Position numbers and translations under genes: made by a program | Source of the DNA: Bog-473 sp963707835 | GTDB taxonomy: Bacteria > Actinomycetota > Acidimicrobiia > Acidimicrobiales > RAAP-2 | Length of the DNA stretch: 64,000 nt | Direction: 5' to 3' | Assembly: GCA_963707835.1 (NCBI GenBank) | Contig: CAVPRI010000001.1 | Location: 930,001 to 994,000 of the forward strand | Part shown: one piece after another, positions 1 to 8,496 of the stretch | Numbering within the stretch: position 1 is the first letter of the stretch | Layout of the letters: the number at the start of each line of letters is the position of its first letter | The notes under the pieces: model-generated | What the model was told of the DNA's origin: nothing | Database searches by the model: none | What the model saw: only the letters and a program-made list of their open reading frames with translations

Positions 1-425
1 TGGAAGTTCCAGACCGCGGGGAAGATCGAGCCGTACACAGTGGCCGTACGGAAGGTCGAGGCCCCCTCGTCTGCGCCGGGCATGTAGGGCCGGTAGCAGG
101 GGATGACCAGGAGCGGCACCTCGGCCAGGTGCTCGACCAGCCAGGCGGTCGAGTCGAGCATGCGACCACGAGCGTCGGTCCCCGGTGCGCGCGCTGCCCG
201 CCCTCCGGTGAGCTCCCGGTAGACGTCGCCGTAGAGTTCGGCGATCCGGCTCCGCAGCGACGGGTCGAAGACGCACACCCAGCGCCAGGGCTGCTCGTTC
301 GATCCGTTGGCGGCCTGGAGGGCGATGCGGAGGCATTCCCGGATGTCGGCGCGGTCGACCGGAGCGCTGAGATCGAGCGACCGGCGGACGGATCGGGTGG
401 TCGTGAGGAGCTGTTCGACGTCCAT
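1..425 (-). CDS. nitroreductase family protein (C-terminus outside window)
   Basis: Probable FMN-dependent NAD(P)H oxidoreductase of the nitroreductase family; the substrate cannot be told. An ATG at 425 opens 141 visible residues and the frame runs off the left edge without a stop. Seen: RSVRR at residues 11-15, the position where the family binds the FMN phosphate, and NGSNEQPW at 40-47, matching the family's N-x-QPW stretch. It starts 13 nt downstream of the SDR stop on the same strand, so the two may be cotranscribed. Family call is good; function beyond a flavin reductase is open. Confidence 0.85.
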   Translation of the reverse strand, partial: MDVEQLLTTTRSVRRSLDLSAPVDRADIRECLRIALQAANGSNEQPWRWVCVFDPSLRSRIAELYGDVYRELTGGRAARAPGTDARGRMLDSTAWLVEHLAEVPLLVIPCYRPYMPGADEGASTFRTATVYGSIFPAVWNF

Positions 426-438
426 GCGCGTCTGCAGG

Positions 439-1353
439 CTATCCGCCGGTCATCTCGGACGAGACGGCCCACAGGCGAGCGGCGGCGTCGGGGTCGAGCG
501 CGTAGGGCGCCACGTAGCCCGTGCCGCGGGTGCCGATCTCGGCCTCGTTGCAGTTCTCGAAGTAGCGGCCGCCCACCCCCTCGACCAGCGGTGAGGCAGC
601 CAGGAGGACCGAGGTCGCCGCGCCCTGCGCCGGGGTCTTCCACGTCGTCCCCGCGGTCATGGCCTCCATGTTGGCGGGTGGCACGTGCCGCTGCAGGTTG
701 GTGCGGATCGAGCCGGGCATCAGCGCATTGACGGCGATGCCGTCGGCGGTCCACCGGGCGTTGGCCTCGACGGCGAAGAGGATGTTGGCCGTCTTGGATT
801 GCCCGTAGGCGGACCACGGATCGTACGGGCGCCGCTCAAAGTGGATGTCCTCGAACACGACGGGGGAGAAGAAGTGACCGCTCGAGCTGACCGAGACGAC
901 TCGGGCGTGGTCCGACGACCCGAGCGCTCCGTGCAGCGCTCGGGTGAGCACGAAATGTCCGAGGTGGTTGGTGGCGAACTGCAGCTCCCATCCCTCGGAG
1001 GTCCGGGTCAGCGGCGTCGCCATCACGCCCGCGTTGTTCACCAGGATGTCGAGCGGACCGGTCCAGCGTCGGGCGAATTCCCTGACGGAAGAGAGGTCGG
1101 TCAGGTCGAGTTGCTCGACGAGCACGGTGCCGGTGCCTGCGTCCGCCGCGATCTGCCGGGCGACCCCTCGCCCCGCCGTCGCGTCACGGACGGCCAGCGT
1201 CACCTCGGCGCCTGCACCGGCCAGTGCCCGCGCCGTCTCGGTTCCGATGCCCGACGCGCCACCGGTGACGACGGCACGTCGCCCGGCCAGGTCGACGCCG
1301 GCCATCACTTCGTCGGCGGTGGAGCGCTCTCCGAACGGCGTGACGAACCCCAT
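439..1353 (-). CDS. short-chain dehydrogenase/reductase
   Basis: NAD(P)-dependent SDR of 304 residues, a usual length for the retinol-dehydrogenase-like subgroup. Seen: the nucleotide-binding TGGASGIG at residues 30-37, NNAG at 106-109, a serine run near 155-158, and the catalytic Y-x-x-x-K as YGQSK (Y183, K187). The start is an ATG at 1353. It is divergent from the alcohol-dehydrogenase-like gene at 1463 across a 109-bp gap that must hold both promoters, and is followed on its own strand by the nitroreductase. Substrate unknown; no membrane segment is evident. Confidence 0.92.
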   Translation of the reverse strand: MGFVTPFGERSTADEVMAGVDLAGRRAVVTGGASGIGTETARALAGAGAEVTLAVRDATAGRGVARQIAADAGTGTVLVEQLDLTDLSSVREFARRWTGPLDILVNNAGVMATPLTRTSEGWELQFATNHLGHFVLTRALHGALGSSDHARVVSVSSSGHFFSPVVFEDIHFERRPYDPWSAYGQSKTANILFAVEANARWTADGIAVNALMPGSIRTNLQRHVPPANMEAMTAGTTWKTPAQGAATSVLLAASPLVEGVGGRYFENCNEAEIGTRGTGYVAPYALDPDAAARLWAVSSEMTGG

Positions 1354-1462
1354 GTCAGCGCAGTCCGGTCGAGACCGGGAAGCTCTTGTGTCGTGTGACG
1401 GTCACTCGACTACCCCCATTCGGTTCACGGTTGACCCGGCCCGACGTTATCCTCGGGTCGCC

Positions 1463-2428
1463 ATGTTCGCCGTCTACGCGACCACACCGAATGCCGAGGA
1501 CCCGCTGGCCTCGCTGGTCGTCGGGGAGCGCCCGGCTCCGGATCCCGTGCCGGGGTGGGTTCCGGTGCGGGTCAGCGCGGCCAGCCTCAACATGCACGAC
1601 ATCTGGACCCTGCGCGGGGTCGGGATCAGGGAGGACCAGTTCCCCATGATCCTGGGTTGCGACGGTGCGGGCACGCTCGAGGACGGCACCGAGGTGGTGA
1701 TCCACTCGATCGTGAACGCGCCGGACTGGCGCGGCGACGAGACGCTCGACCCACAACGCACGCTCCTCACCGAGAAGCACCAGGGAACGTTTGCCGACTT
1801 CGTGCTGGTCCCGGCCGGGAACGCCGTCCCCAAGCCGGCCGGTCTGCCCGCCACCCACGCCGCGGTGATGGGGACGGCGTGGCTCACCGCCTACCGCATG
1901 CTGTTCGTGAAGTCGGGGCTGCGGCCGGGCCAGCGCATGCTGGTCCAGGGTGCATCGGGTGGCGTGTCCACGGCGCTCGTCCAGCTCGGGCGTGCCGCGG
2001 GCATGACGGTGTGGGTGACCGGCCGCAGCGACGACAAGCGGGCCCTGGCCGAGCGCCTGGGCGCCCACGAGACGTTCGCCACCGGCGAGCGCCTGCCCGA
2101 CCGGGTCGACGCCGTCTTCGAGACGGTGGGGGAGGCCACGTGGGCCCACTCCATGCGCTCGGTGCGGCCGGGCGGTGCCGTCATCTGCTCGGGGGCCACC
2201 AGCGGGCCCAACCCCGGGGCCGAGCTCCAGCGACTGTTCTTCCTCCAGATCCGGGTCGAGGGGTCGACCATGGGCACCCGGCGTGAGCTCGTCGACCTCC
2301 TGGCCTTCGTGGAGTCGACGGGCATCGAGCCCCAGATCGGGTCGGTCCTGCCCATGGAGCGGGCCGAGGAGGGCATCCGGGCCATGCTCGAGGGCGAGAC
2401 GGCGGGAAAGACGGTCTTCACGCGGTGA
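1463..2428 (+). CDS. MDR-superfamily zinc-independent alcohol dehydrogenase / quinone oxidoreductase
   Basis: NADPH-dependent medium-chain reductase of 321 residues. The N-terminal GroES-like half contains GCDGAG (65-70); the Rossmann half opens with VQGASGGVS (161-169), typical of quinone oxidoreductases and enoyl reductases. The cysteine-rich structural zinc loop of true alcohol dehydrogenases is not visible, hence the zinc-independent call. The frame is open further upstream, but ATG 1463 is where family similarity starts. The last codons overlap the GTG of the DUF2889 gene (GTGA), so the two are probably translationally coupled. Substrate unknown. Confidence 0.88.
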   Translation: MFAVYATTPNAEDPLASLVVGERPAPDPVPGWVPVRVSAASLNMHDIWTLRGVGIREDQFPMILGCDGAGTLEDGTEVVIHSIVNAPDWRGDETLDPQRTLLTEKHQGTFADFVLVPAGNAVPKPAGLPATHAAVMGTAWLTAYRMLFVKSGLRPGQRMLVQGASGGVSTALVQLGRAAGMTVWVTGRSDDKRALAERLGAHETFATGERLPDRVDAVFETVGEATWAHSMRSVRPGGAVICSGATSGPNPGAELQRLFFLQIRVEGSTMGTRRELVDLLAFVESTGIEPQIGSVLPMERAEEGIRAMLEGETAGKTVFTR

Positions 2429-3438
2429 CGGGCCCGGGTCCCCGCGGGACTGCCCAGATGACCCACGGAGGGCATCCGATCGCCTCGCCCGGTGCCATGG
2501 CCCCGCCGCGGCGGCCTGGATCGGTCCGCCGGAGCTGGACCCACGACACGGCTCGGCCCGAGGGCCTCGAGGGTCCCGTGACGGTGGTGGCTCGGGGACG
2601 GGACCTCCTCACCGGGACCGACGGCGCCGTTTCGGAGCTCGATGCGGTCACCATCCGGCTGCGGGCCCGCTACCTCGAGCGCTCGATCCTCTCGATCAGC
2701 TCGGAGCCCGAGCTGATCGACATCGAGAACCTGGTCGGCACCGACCCCATCGCGGGCCTGCGACGCGCCGTCAACGAGCTCATCCCCGCCGAGCGGGCTT
2801 CCCACTCGGTCCGCTACCGCCTCCTGGCCGACCTCCCCGGTGCCCTGCTGGCCAGCGGGCGGGCGCTGCGGATGGCCAACCTGCCGATCACCATGGGTCG
2901 TCGGGGGAGCCCACCCGTGGACATCTGCGCCGGGTGGGCGGCCGGGGGGACCGCGGTGGTCGGATTCACCAACGCCGGGCCGCCGCTCAACGTCGGACCC
3001 GTGGCCTCGTCGGTGGCCCCGGCCGACGACCCCCTGGCCTGGCACGCCACCGAGCCGTTGCCCCCGCACGGGACCCGTCGCCGTCGCCGCACCGAGGTGT
3101 GGGGCGAGGACGGGACGTTCAGGGTCGAGGCGTTCTTCCGGGACAGCCACGTCGACCACGCCGGCGTCGAGACCGTGGTCCACGAGTACACGGTGACGGC
3201 CGCGGTCGACCCGGCGGACGAGCGCTTCGTCTGGTGCCGGGCCGAGCCGGGCCAGTTGCCCTACGCGGAGTGCCCCAGCGCGACGGCCAGCGCCACGCGG
3301 CTCGAGGGGATGGCGGTGAGTGAGGTGGCACGCACCATCCAGGAGTCCTTCGTCGGCCCGACGACCTGCACGCACCTCAACGACACGTTCCGCGCCATGG
3401 CCGACCTGGGCGCGCTGCTGCCGCAACTGCGCGCCTAG
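2425..3438 (+). CDS. DUF2889 domain-containing protein
   Basis: 337 residues of unknown function. The family is recognised by an N-terminal RRPGSVRRS (29-37), a central CAGW (168-171) and a C-terminal GPTTCTHLND (311-320). The conserved cysteines and His-Asn-Asp suggest a metal or catalytic site, but no activity is established. The GTG start at 2425 overlaps the previous stop; an ATG at 2458 is the alternative and would remove a low-complexity leader. In actinobacteria such genes often sit among catabolic dehydrogenases, as here; this is context only. It converges on the TetR gene with no gap (stops at 3438 and 3435). Confidence 0.8.
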   Translation: MTGPGPRGTAQMTHGGHPIASPGAMAPPRRPGSVRRSWTHDTARPEGLEGPVTVVARGRDLLTGTDGAVSELDAVTIRLRARYLERSILSISSEPELIDIENLVGTDPIAGLRRAVNELIPAERASHSVRYRLLADLPGALLASGRALRMANLPITMGRRGSPPVDICAGWAAGGTAVVGFTNAGPPLNVGPVASSVAPADDPLAWHATEPLPPHGTRRRRRTEVWGEDGTFRVEAFFRDSHVDHAGVETVVHEYTVTAAVDPADERFVWCRAEPGQLPYAECPSATASATRLEGMAVSEVARTIQESFVGPTTCTHLNDTFRAMADLGALLPQLRA

Positions 3439-4121
3439 GCGAGCATTCGCAACGCCGTGTCCACGAGACGGTTCGCCGCGTCCTCGTCCGGCGTGGTCCC
3501 CGCCAGGATGTGCCGGAAGGCCGCGGCGCGCACGAAGTCGAAGATCGCCCAGGCGTCCCCTCCGGGATCGGGGCTGTTGAATGCCCCCACCTCGTTGCCC
3601 GTGACGACCTCCGATCTGAGGAGCGAGACGAGCCGCTCGTAGAGGAGCGCGTGCTCGGTCGGAAACGCCGATTCCAATCGAGACGACCCCACGGCGAATG
3701 GTCTGGTCCGCTGAGCCGCGGTCGGAGATTCTGCCTGGCGCATGAAGCCTCGGATCCATGCGGCCGCCTTGCCCGCCGGGCCGGCCGCCTTGCCCATCTG
3801 GTGGTGCAGGTAGCTGGTGAGGACCCGGGATCCTTCGTCGAGGACCACCAGCAGCAGCTCGTCGCGCGAGCGGAAGTAGCGGTAGAAGGTCGCCGTGGAG
3901 AGGTGGGCCCTCCTGAGCACGCCACGAAGCGAGGGTTCGGGCGACTGTGACTCGGCCATCTCGTCGAACGCCGCCTGCACGATCCGGTCGACCTCGGAGC
4001 CGGCCAGGTCGCGCTGCTGGCTCACGCTCCGGTGGACCAGCTGGCTGCGCATCGAGTCGCCGGCGGCCGGAACCGCGGTGTCGGGGGCCACGACGTCTCG
4101 GGGTGTGGGATGAGCGGCCAC
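3435..4121 (-). CDS. TetR family transcriptional regulator
   Basis: Ligand-responsive DNA-binding repressor, about 228 residues from the GTG at 4121 (ATG at 4052 is the alternative). The helix-turn-helix falls near residues 65-83, ending in the family hallmark TATFYRYF; the C-terminal half is the variable ligand-binding, dimerisation part. It is divergent from the 2-oxoacid oxidoreductase operon, and the intervening 82 bp contain two perfect palindromes (4147-4165, 4166-4199), so it most likely represses that operon and itself. The inducer is unknown; an acyl-CoA or 2-oxoacid is a guess from context. Confidence 0.9.
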   Translation of the reverse strand: MAAHPTPRDVVAPDTAVPAAGDSMRSQLVHRSVSQQRDLAGSEVDRIVQAAFDEMAESQSPEPSLRGVLRRAHLSTATFYRYFRSRDELLLVVLDEGSRVLTSYLHHQMGKAAGPAGKAAAWIRGFMRQAESPTAAQRTRPFAVGSSRLESAFPTEHALLYERLVSLLRSEVVTGNEVGAFNSPDPGGDAWAIFDFVRAAAFRHILAGTTPDEDAANRLVDTALRMLA

Positions 4122-4146
4122 GGACCTCCGCACTTGAGCCAAGGCT

Positions 4147-4165
4147 GGATCGTAGCCTACGATCC
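4147..4165. promoter_or_regulatory. perfect 9-bp inverted repeat, operator candidate A
   Basis: GGATCGTAG, one central base, CTACGATCC: 9-bp perfect arms. It lies between the divergent TetR and oxidoreductase genes and directly abuts operator candidate B. Its size and position suit a TetR-family dimer site. Which protein binds is inferred. Confidence 0.6.
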
Positions 4166-4199
4166 AGTACACCGTTCTGAAGGTCCAGAACGGTGTACT
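4166..4199. promoter_or_regulatory. perfect 14-bp inverted repeat, operator candidate B
   Basis: AGTACACCGTTCTG, six bases, CAGAACGGTGTACT: 14-bp perfect arms ending 4 nt before the first GTG of the gamma-subunit frame. The repeat is far beyond chance in such GC-rich DNA. It is probably the main operator of the adjacent TetR protein. It could also fold in RNA, but no T-run follows, so a terminator is unlikely. Confidence 0.7.
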
Positions 4200-4203
4200 C
4201 ACA

Positions 4204-4816
4204 GTGGTGGAGCAAAGGGGGACTGCGCTGGAACGCGAGGTGCTGCTCACGGGGATCGGCGGACAGGGCGTCCAGCTGGCGGCGCGCACCCTGGCCGTTG
4301 CGGCCACGGCGGCGGGGCGCGAGGTCATGGTCTTCGGGCGCTACGGCGGCTCGATGCGGGGCGGCAACACCGACTCGACGGTCGTGGTGGCCGACGCCCC
4401 GGTCCGCACGCCCCCCAGCGTGGGCGCGGCGTGGTACGGCCTGGGCATGCACCACGACTACTGGCCCGACGTGGCCGCCCGCCTGCGACCCGGTGGCGTG
4501 GCCGTGATCGACGCCAGCGTCTTCCAGGGCGACCCGCACTGCCCGGGCGTGCACGTGGTCGCCGTGGAGGGCTCGTCCACGGCCGCCGAGATCGGCGTGC
4601 CCCGGGCGGGGTCGATGGTGGTGCTCGGTGCCCTGGCCGCGGCCACCGGCTTGGTGCCGATCGCCGCGCTCGGTGGCCGCGACCGCCGAGGTGCTGCCGC
4701 CGTACCGGGCGGCGCACGCCGAGGGGAACGCTCGCGCCGTCGAGGCCGGCGCCGCTCTGGTCCCCGCACCCGTCACCGACGCCTGGAGCGACGCGCCGGT
4801 GGGGGTCGGCGGGTGA
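4204..4816 (+). CDS. 2-oxoacid:ferredoxin oxidoreductase gamma subunit (frameshifted)
   Basis: Gamma (small catalytic-domain) subunit of a pyruvate/2-oxoacid ferredoxin oxidoreductase, which oxidatively decarboxylates 2-oxoacids to acyl-CoA. Seen: GIGGQGVQ near residues 17-24, the family start, and a GGS-x-RGG stretch. The frame breaks near 4670: the first frame runs into Arg-rich nonsense, while the +1 frame continues with VAATAEVLPPYR and stops at 4816. Removing one G of the GG in CTCGGTGG rejoins them to about 203 residues, the normal length. GTG 4204 is the first start; AAAGGGGG at 4214-4221 suggests a later one, CTG 4228 or GTG 4240. The stop overlaps the ferredoxin GTG. Confidence 0.78.
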
Positions 4817-5088
4817 GCGCCCGGCCGGCCATGATCCGCGGCACGGTGGTCATCGACGTCGACGCCTGCAAGGGGTGCGAGCTGTGCATCGAGGCGTGCA
4901 AGCCGGGCGTGCTGCAGATGAGCGAGCACGAGCGCAACGCCAAGGGATACCGGTTCCCCCGTCTGCTCGAAGGATGCACGGCCTGTCAGGCCTGTGCCCA
5001 GGTCTGCCCGGACTTCGTGTTCCAGGTGTGGAAGTACGAAGAGCCGATGGCGATAGGCGAGGGAGCCCCCGGAGGGGGTGGCGCGTGA
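4813..5088 (+). CDS. 2x[4Fe-4S] ferredoxin, delta subunit of 2-oxoacid oxidoreductase
   Basis: 91-residue electron-carrier subunit taking electrons from the alpha/beta/gamma core. Two full C-x2-C-x2-C-x3-C motifs are visible, Cys19/22/25/29 and Cys55/58/61/65, so two 4Fe-4S clusters are expected. The GTG start overlaps the gamma stop and the stop overlaps the alpha GTG, giving tight coupling. An inner ATG at 4831 is an alternative start. A separate ferredoxin subunit with separate gamma and alpha is the VOR/POR four-subunit arrangement, unlike the fused gamma-alpha KorA of mycobacteria. Confidence 0.9.
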   Translation: MSARPAMIRGTVVIDVDACKGCELCIEACKPGVLQMSEHERNAKGYRFPRLLEGCTACQACAQVCPDFVFQVWKYEEPMAIGEGAPGGGGA

Positions 5089-6178
5089 CCCGGCAGTTGA
5101 TGGAGGGATCCGACGCCATCGCCGAGGCCATGGTGGTGGCGGGGTGCCGGTTCTTCGCCGGCTATCCCATGACCCCGTTCACCGAGGTGCAAGAGGCGAT
5201 GGCCCGCCGGCTGCCCGAGGTGGGGGGTGTGTGCATCAATGCCGAGAGCGAGCTCGAGGCGGTGGGCATGGCCTGGGGTGCGGCCGCCACCGGGACCCGG
5301 GCGGCCACCGGCTCGGTGGGCCAGGGACTCTCGCTCATGCAGGAGTCGCTCTCGGAGATCTGCCGGGCCCGCGTCCCGATCGTGGTGCTGAACATGGCGC
5401 GGGGCAGGGCGACTACTACCAGGCCACCCGCGGCGGGGGGCACGGTGACTACCGCCACATCGTGTTGGCCCCGGCGGACGTCCCCGAGGCGACCCGCCTG
5501 GTGCAACAGGCCTTCCACCTCTCCGATCTGTGGCGGAACCCGGTCCTGGTCATGGGGGACTACTACCTGGGCCACGTCACCGAGGCGGTGGAGCTCGACC
5601 CGATCGACTTCGGTCCGCTCCCGGCCAAGGAGTGGGCCCTCGACGGCTCGACCGGGGGGACGACCCATGCCCGCATGGTGTCGCCCATCCACGTGACCAA
5701 GCGCAACGACCCCGAGCCGGTCGACCACGGGCGCTACATCATGAGCCATCAGACCCATCTCGACGCACTGACCGCAGGTGTGGCGCCGCAGTGCGAGAGC
5801 GGCTTCACCGAGGACGCCGAACTCGTGGTGGTGGCCTACGGGACCCCGGCCCGCTACGTGCGCTACGTGGTGTCGCAGCTGCGCGAGCGCGGCCTGCCGG
5901 TCGGGTTCGTGCGGCCCATCACGCTGTGGCCCTTCCCGACCGAGGCCCTGCGGGACGCGATCGGGCCGGCGACTCGGGCGGTGGCGGTCTACGAGCTCAA
6001 CGCCGGGCAGATGATCGACGACGTCAACCTGGCCGCGCTGGGCCGCGTCCCGGTGGTGCCCATCGGAGGGATGAGCTTCGATGCCTCGGGCTTCGGCATC
6101 GCGCCCGATCTCGAGGTCGACCTGGTGGCCGAGCGGATCGAGCGTGCCCTGCACCGCACCGCACGGGAGGCAGTGTGA
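5085..6178 (+). CDS. 2-oxoacid:ferredoxin oxidoreductase alpha subunit (frameshifted)
   Basis: Alpha subunit (pyrimidine-binding and transketolase C-terminal domains), about 364 residues after repair. Seen: GYPMTPFTE near the N-terminus, a GQGLSLMQE stretch, and after the break GGGHGDYRHIVLAP, a block typical of 2-ketoisovalerate (VOR)-type alpha subunits. The frame breaks in the G-run at 5401-5404; adding one G restores MARGQGDYYQATRGGG. GTG 5085 overlaps the ferredoxin stop; the stop at 6178 overlaps the beta GTG. Substrate (branched 2-oxoacid, 2-oxoglutarate or pyruvate) cannot be fixed from sequence. A real frameshift would inactivate the complex, so a sequence error is likelier. Confidence 0.8.
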
Positions 6179-6993
6179 CCGAGCCCCGCGTGCTGCCCTC
6201 CAACCAGGCCCCGACGCGCCCGGCCAAGGTCGTCGAGGACTTCACCCCGTCGCTCATCCTGTCCGGCGAGCACGAGCTGTGCCCCGGCTGCGGCGAGCCC
6301 ATTGCCATCCGCTCCGCGCTCGAGATCATCAGCGAGCTGGGCCTGACCACGCGCACCATCTCGGTGGTGGGCATCGGCTGCTACACGCTCTTCGCCGACA
6401 ACCTCGACGTGGAGGTGCTCCAGGCGCTCCACGGGCGCGCCCCCTCACTGGCCACGGGGGTCAAGCGAGCCAAGCCCGATTCGATCGTGTTCACCGTGCA
6501 GGGCGACGGCGACATGGTCAACGAGGGCCTCCAGGAAGTCATCCACACCGCGGCGCGTGGGGAGAACGTCACCGCGATCCTGCTCAACAACGGGGTCTTC
6601 GGCGAGACCGGGGGGCACATGACCTCCACGACCGTGCTGGGGCAGAGGACCAAGAACACCCTCGACGGCCGCGACGCCGCGCACCACGGCTATCCGATCC
6701 TGATCTCGGACCTGATCGCCGGCCTCCAGGGGGTGGCCTTCGTGGCCCGCGGGACCGTCAACTCGGCTGGGCAGGTCTCCCGGACCAGGCGACTCCTTCG
6801 CCGGGCTTTCGAGTTGCAGGAACAGCGGGCCGGGTTCACCCTGGTGGAGATCCTCACCATGTGCCCCACCGGATGGTTCATCGAGACCACCGAGGCTCCC
6901 GGCTACCTCTCGGACCACCTGGCTCCGGTGCACAAGCTGGGCGTGCTCAAGGACGTCGGCAGCACCGCCGGTCCTGCCGCGACGGAGCCCTGA
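6175..6993 (+). CDS. 2-oxoacid:ferredoxin oxidoreductase beta subunit (TPP-binding)
   Basis: 272-residue thiamine-diphosphate-binding subunit. Seen: CPGCGEP (Cys36, Cys39, part of the proximal FeS site in this family), the TPP/Mg motif GDGDMVNEG (110-118) and LNNGVFGETGG (137-147). The GTG start overlaps the alpha stop (GTGA). With gamma, ferredoxin and alpha it completes a four-subunit oxidoreductase that would make acyl-CoA plus reduced ferredoxin, or run reductively if ferredoxin is supplied. The next gene is a CoA ligase 52 nt downstream, so both routes to an acyl-CoA may be induced together. Confidence 0.9.
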   Translation: MTEPRVLPSNQAPTRPAKVVEDFTPSLILSGEHELCPGCGEPIAIRSALEIISELGLTTRTISVVGIGCYTLFADNLDVEVLQALHGRAPSLATGVKRAKPDSIVFTVQGDGDMVNEGLQEVIHTAARGENVTAILLNNGVFGETGGHMTSTTVLGQRTKNTLDGRDAAHHGYPILISDLIAGLQGVAFVARGTVNSAGQVSRTRRLLRRAFELQEQRAGFTLVEILTMCPTGWFIETTEAPGYLSDHLAPVHKLGVLKDVGSTAGPAATEP

Positions 6994-7045
6994 GCTCCGG
7001 CCGCCGACGGGAGGGAACGAGCTGGGCGGTCTGCTGATAGGAGAC

Positions 7046-8461
7046 GTGCTGCGTGCGGCCGCGGCCCGGGCCGGCAACCGGCCCGCGGTGACCCACCGGG
7101 GTCGGACGCTCTCCTACGCCGAGGTGGCAGCACGTGCTGAGCACCTGGCCGCCGTCCTGGGGGCGCGGGGGATCTCGCGCGGGGAGCGGGTGGTGTGGTG
7201 GGCAGACGCCACGGTCGATGCCGTGCCGCTCTACTTCGCCCTGGCCCAGCTCGGCGCCGTGCTGGTCCCCCTCAACCCGGACCTCTCCGCGGGTGAGGCG
7301 GCCACCATCGTCGCGCGGGCCGACCCGGCCCTGGTCCTGGTGGACGCCGGCCACGACGGAGAGCTCGAGCTCGACGCCCTGTTCGCCGCGTCGAGCCCGG
7401 GCGGCTCCGATCCACCCGAGCTCGACGAGACCGATCCCCATGTCATCTTCTTCACCAGCGGGACGACCGGGGCACCCAAGGGGGTCGTGCTCTCGCATCG
7501 CACCGACCTGCTTCGCGCCATGCTCAAGGAGGCCCACGTGTCCCCCCGCGGCGCGACCGTGTGCATGTTCCCTCAGTTCCACATGGCCGGGTGGCTCGAC
7601 CCGCTGGCGGCCTGGATCTCGGGGGAGGAGGTGATCTACGTGGACGGGGGCGATCCCGAGGCGCTCCTCGGAGCGGTCGAGACCCACCGGGCCGCCCGCC
7701 TCTACTGCATCCCCGCTGTCTGGCGCCGGATCATGGACGCCGACCCCCGACGGTTCGACACCGCCTCGCTCCGGCAGGCCGACACCGGGACCTCTGCCAT
7801 CTCCCCCGGGCTGCTCGAGGAGATCCGCGACGCGTTCCCGAGTACGACCACCACGATCACCTACGGCTCGACCGAGGCGGGAGTGGTGTGCCAGCTGTGG
7901 CCCGAGGACGTCCTGCGCCGGCCCGGCTCGGTCGGGCCGGCGGCGCCCAGCGTGTTCGTGCGGCTCGACGAGGGCGAGCTCGTGGTCCGCTCCCCGTGGC
8001 TCATGAGCGGCTACTTCAGAGACCCCGAGGCCACTGCGGCGGACATGGAGGGCGGCTGGTACCGCACCGGCGAGCTGGCCGAGATCGACGACGACGGTCA
8101 CTGCCGGATCGTGGGCCGGGTCAAGGACGTCATCCGCAGCGGCGGCGAAACGGTGTCGCCGGCCGAGGTCGAGGGAGTACTCCAGGAGCATCCGGCCGTG
8201 GCCGACGCCGCCGCGGCGGGGGTACCCGACCAGGAATGGGGCGAGATCGTGACGGCGTTCGTCGTCTTGCGACCCGGCGCCCGTCTCGAGGTAGCCGAGC
8301 TGCGCGCCCACTGCGAGGGGAAGCTGGCCCGGTACAAGCAGCCGCGCCGGCTGGTCGTGGTCGGCGCCATCCCCCGCACGGCCACGACCGGGCAGGTGCA
8401 GCGACGGTGGCTGGTCGAGCAGGCGGGCACGGACGCCCCGGGGTCAGGCGGCGGGGCCTGA
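7046..8461 (+). CDS. class I adenylate-forming acyl-CoA ligase, A10 lysine replaced
   Basis: ANL-superfamily ligase of about 471 residues, short for the family. Seen: P-loop TSGTTGAPKG (137-146), YGSTE, GWYRTGE and the hinge region. The C-terminal A10 motif, normally PRTATGK, reads PRTATTGQVQRR: the lysine that drives adenylation is Gln. This could mark a ligase using preformed adenylate, a different acceptor, or loss of function. The start is uncertain: GTG 7046 has GGAG only 2 nt upstream, while GGGAGG near 7009-7014 would serve CTG 7022, which adds LGGLLIGD. Substrate unknown; last gene of the 2-oxoacid oxidoreductase operon. Confidence 0.85.
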   Translation: MLRAAAARAGNRPAVTHRGRTLSYAEVAARAEHLAAVLGARGISRGERVVWWADATVDAVPLYFALAQLGAVLVPLNPDLSAGEAATIVARADPALVLVDAGHDGELELDALFAASSPGGSDPPELDETDPHVIFFTSGTTGAPKGVVLSHRTDLLRAMLKEAHVSPRGATVCMFPQFHMAGWLDPLAAWISGEEVIYVDGGDPEALLGAVETHRAARLYCIPAVWRRIMDADPRRFDTASLRQADTGTSAISPGLLEEIRDAFPSTTTTITYGSTEAGVVCQLWPEDVLRRPGSVGPAAPSVFVRLDEGELVVRSPWLMSGYFRDPEATAADMEGGWYRTGELAEIDDDGHCRIVGRVKDVIRSGGETVSPAEVEGVLQEHPAVADAAAAGVPDQEWGEIVTAFVVLRPGARLEVAELRAHCEGKLARYKQPRRLVVVGAIPRTATTGQVQRRWLVEQAGTDAPGSGGGA

Positions 8462-8496
8462 TGTCGTCTGGGCCTGATGGCGCCCGGGCCGGCCGG

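Noticed and set aside
1431..1452. TTGACC and TTATCC as -35/-10 boxes before the gene at 1463
   Set aside because: Spacing of about 10 bp is far too short for a sigma-70-type promoter.
1891..4929. Very long open frame on the minus strand across the oxidoreductase region
   Set aside because: It is antisense to five recognisable genes, has no family motif and is rich in His/Arg/Gly; an artefact of high GC.
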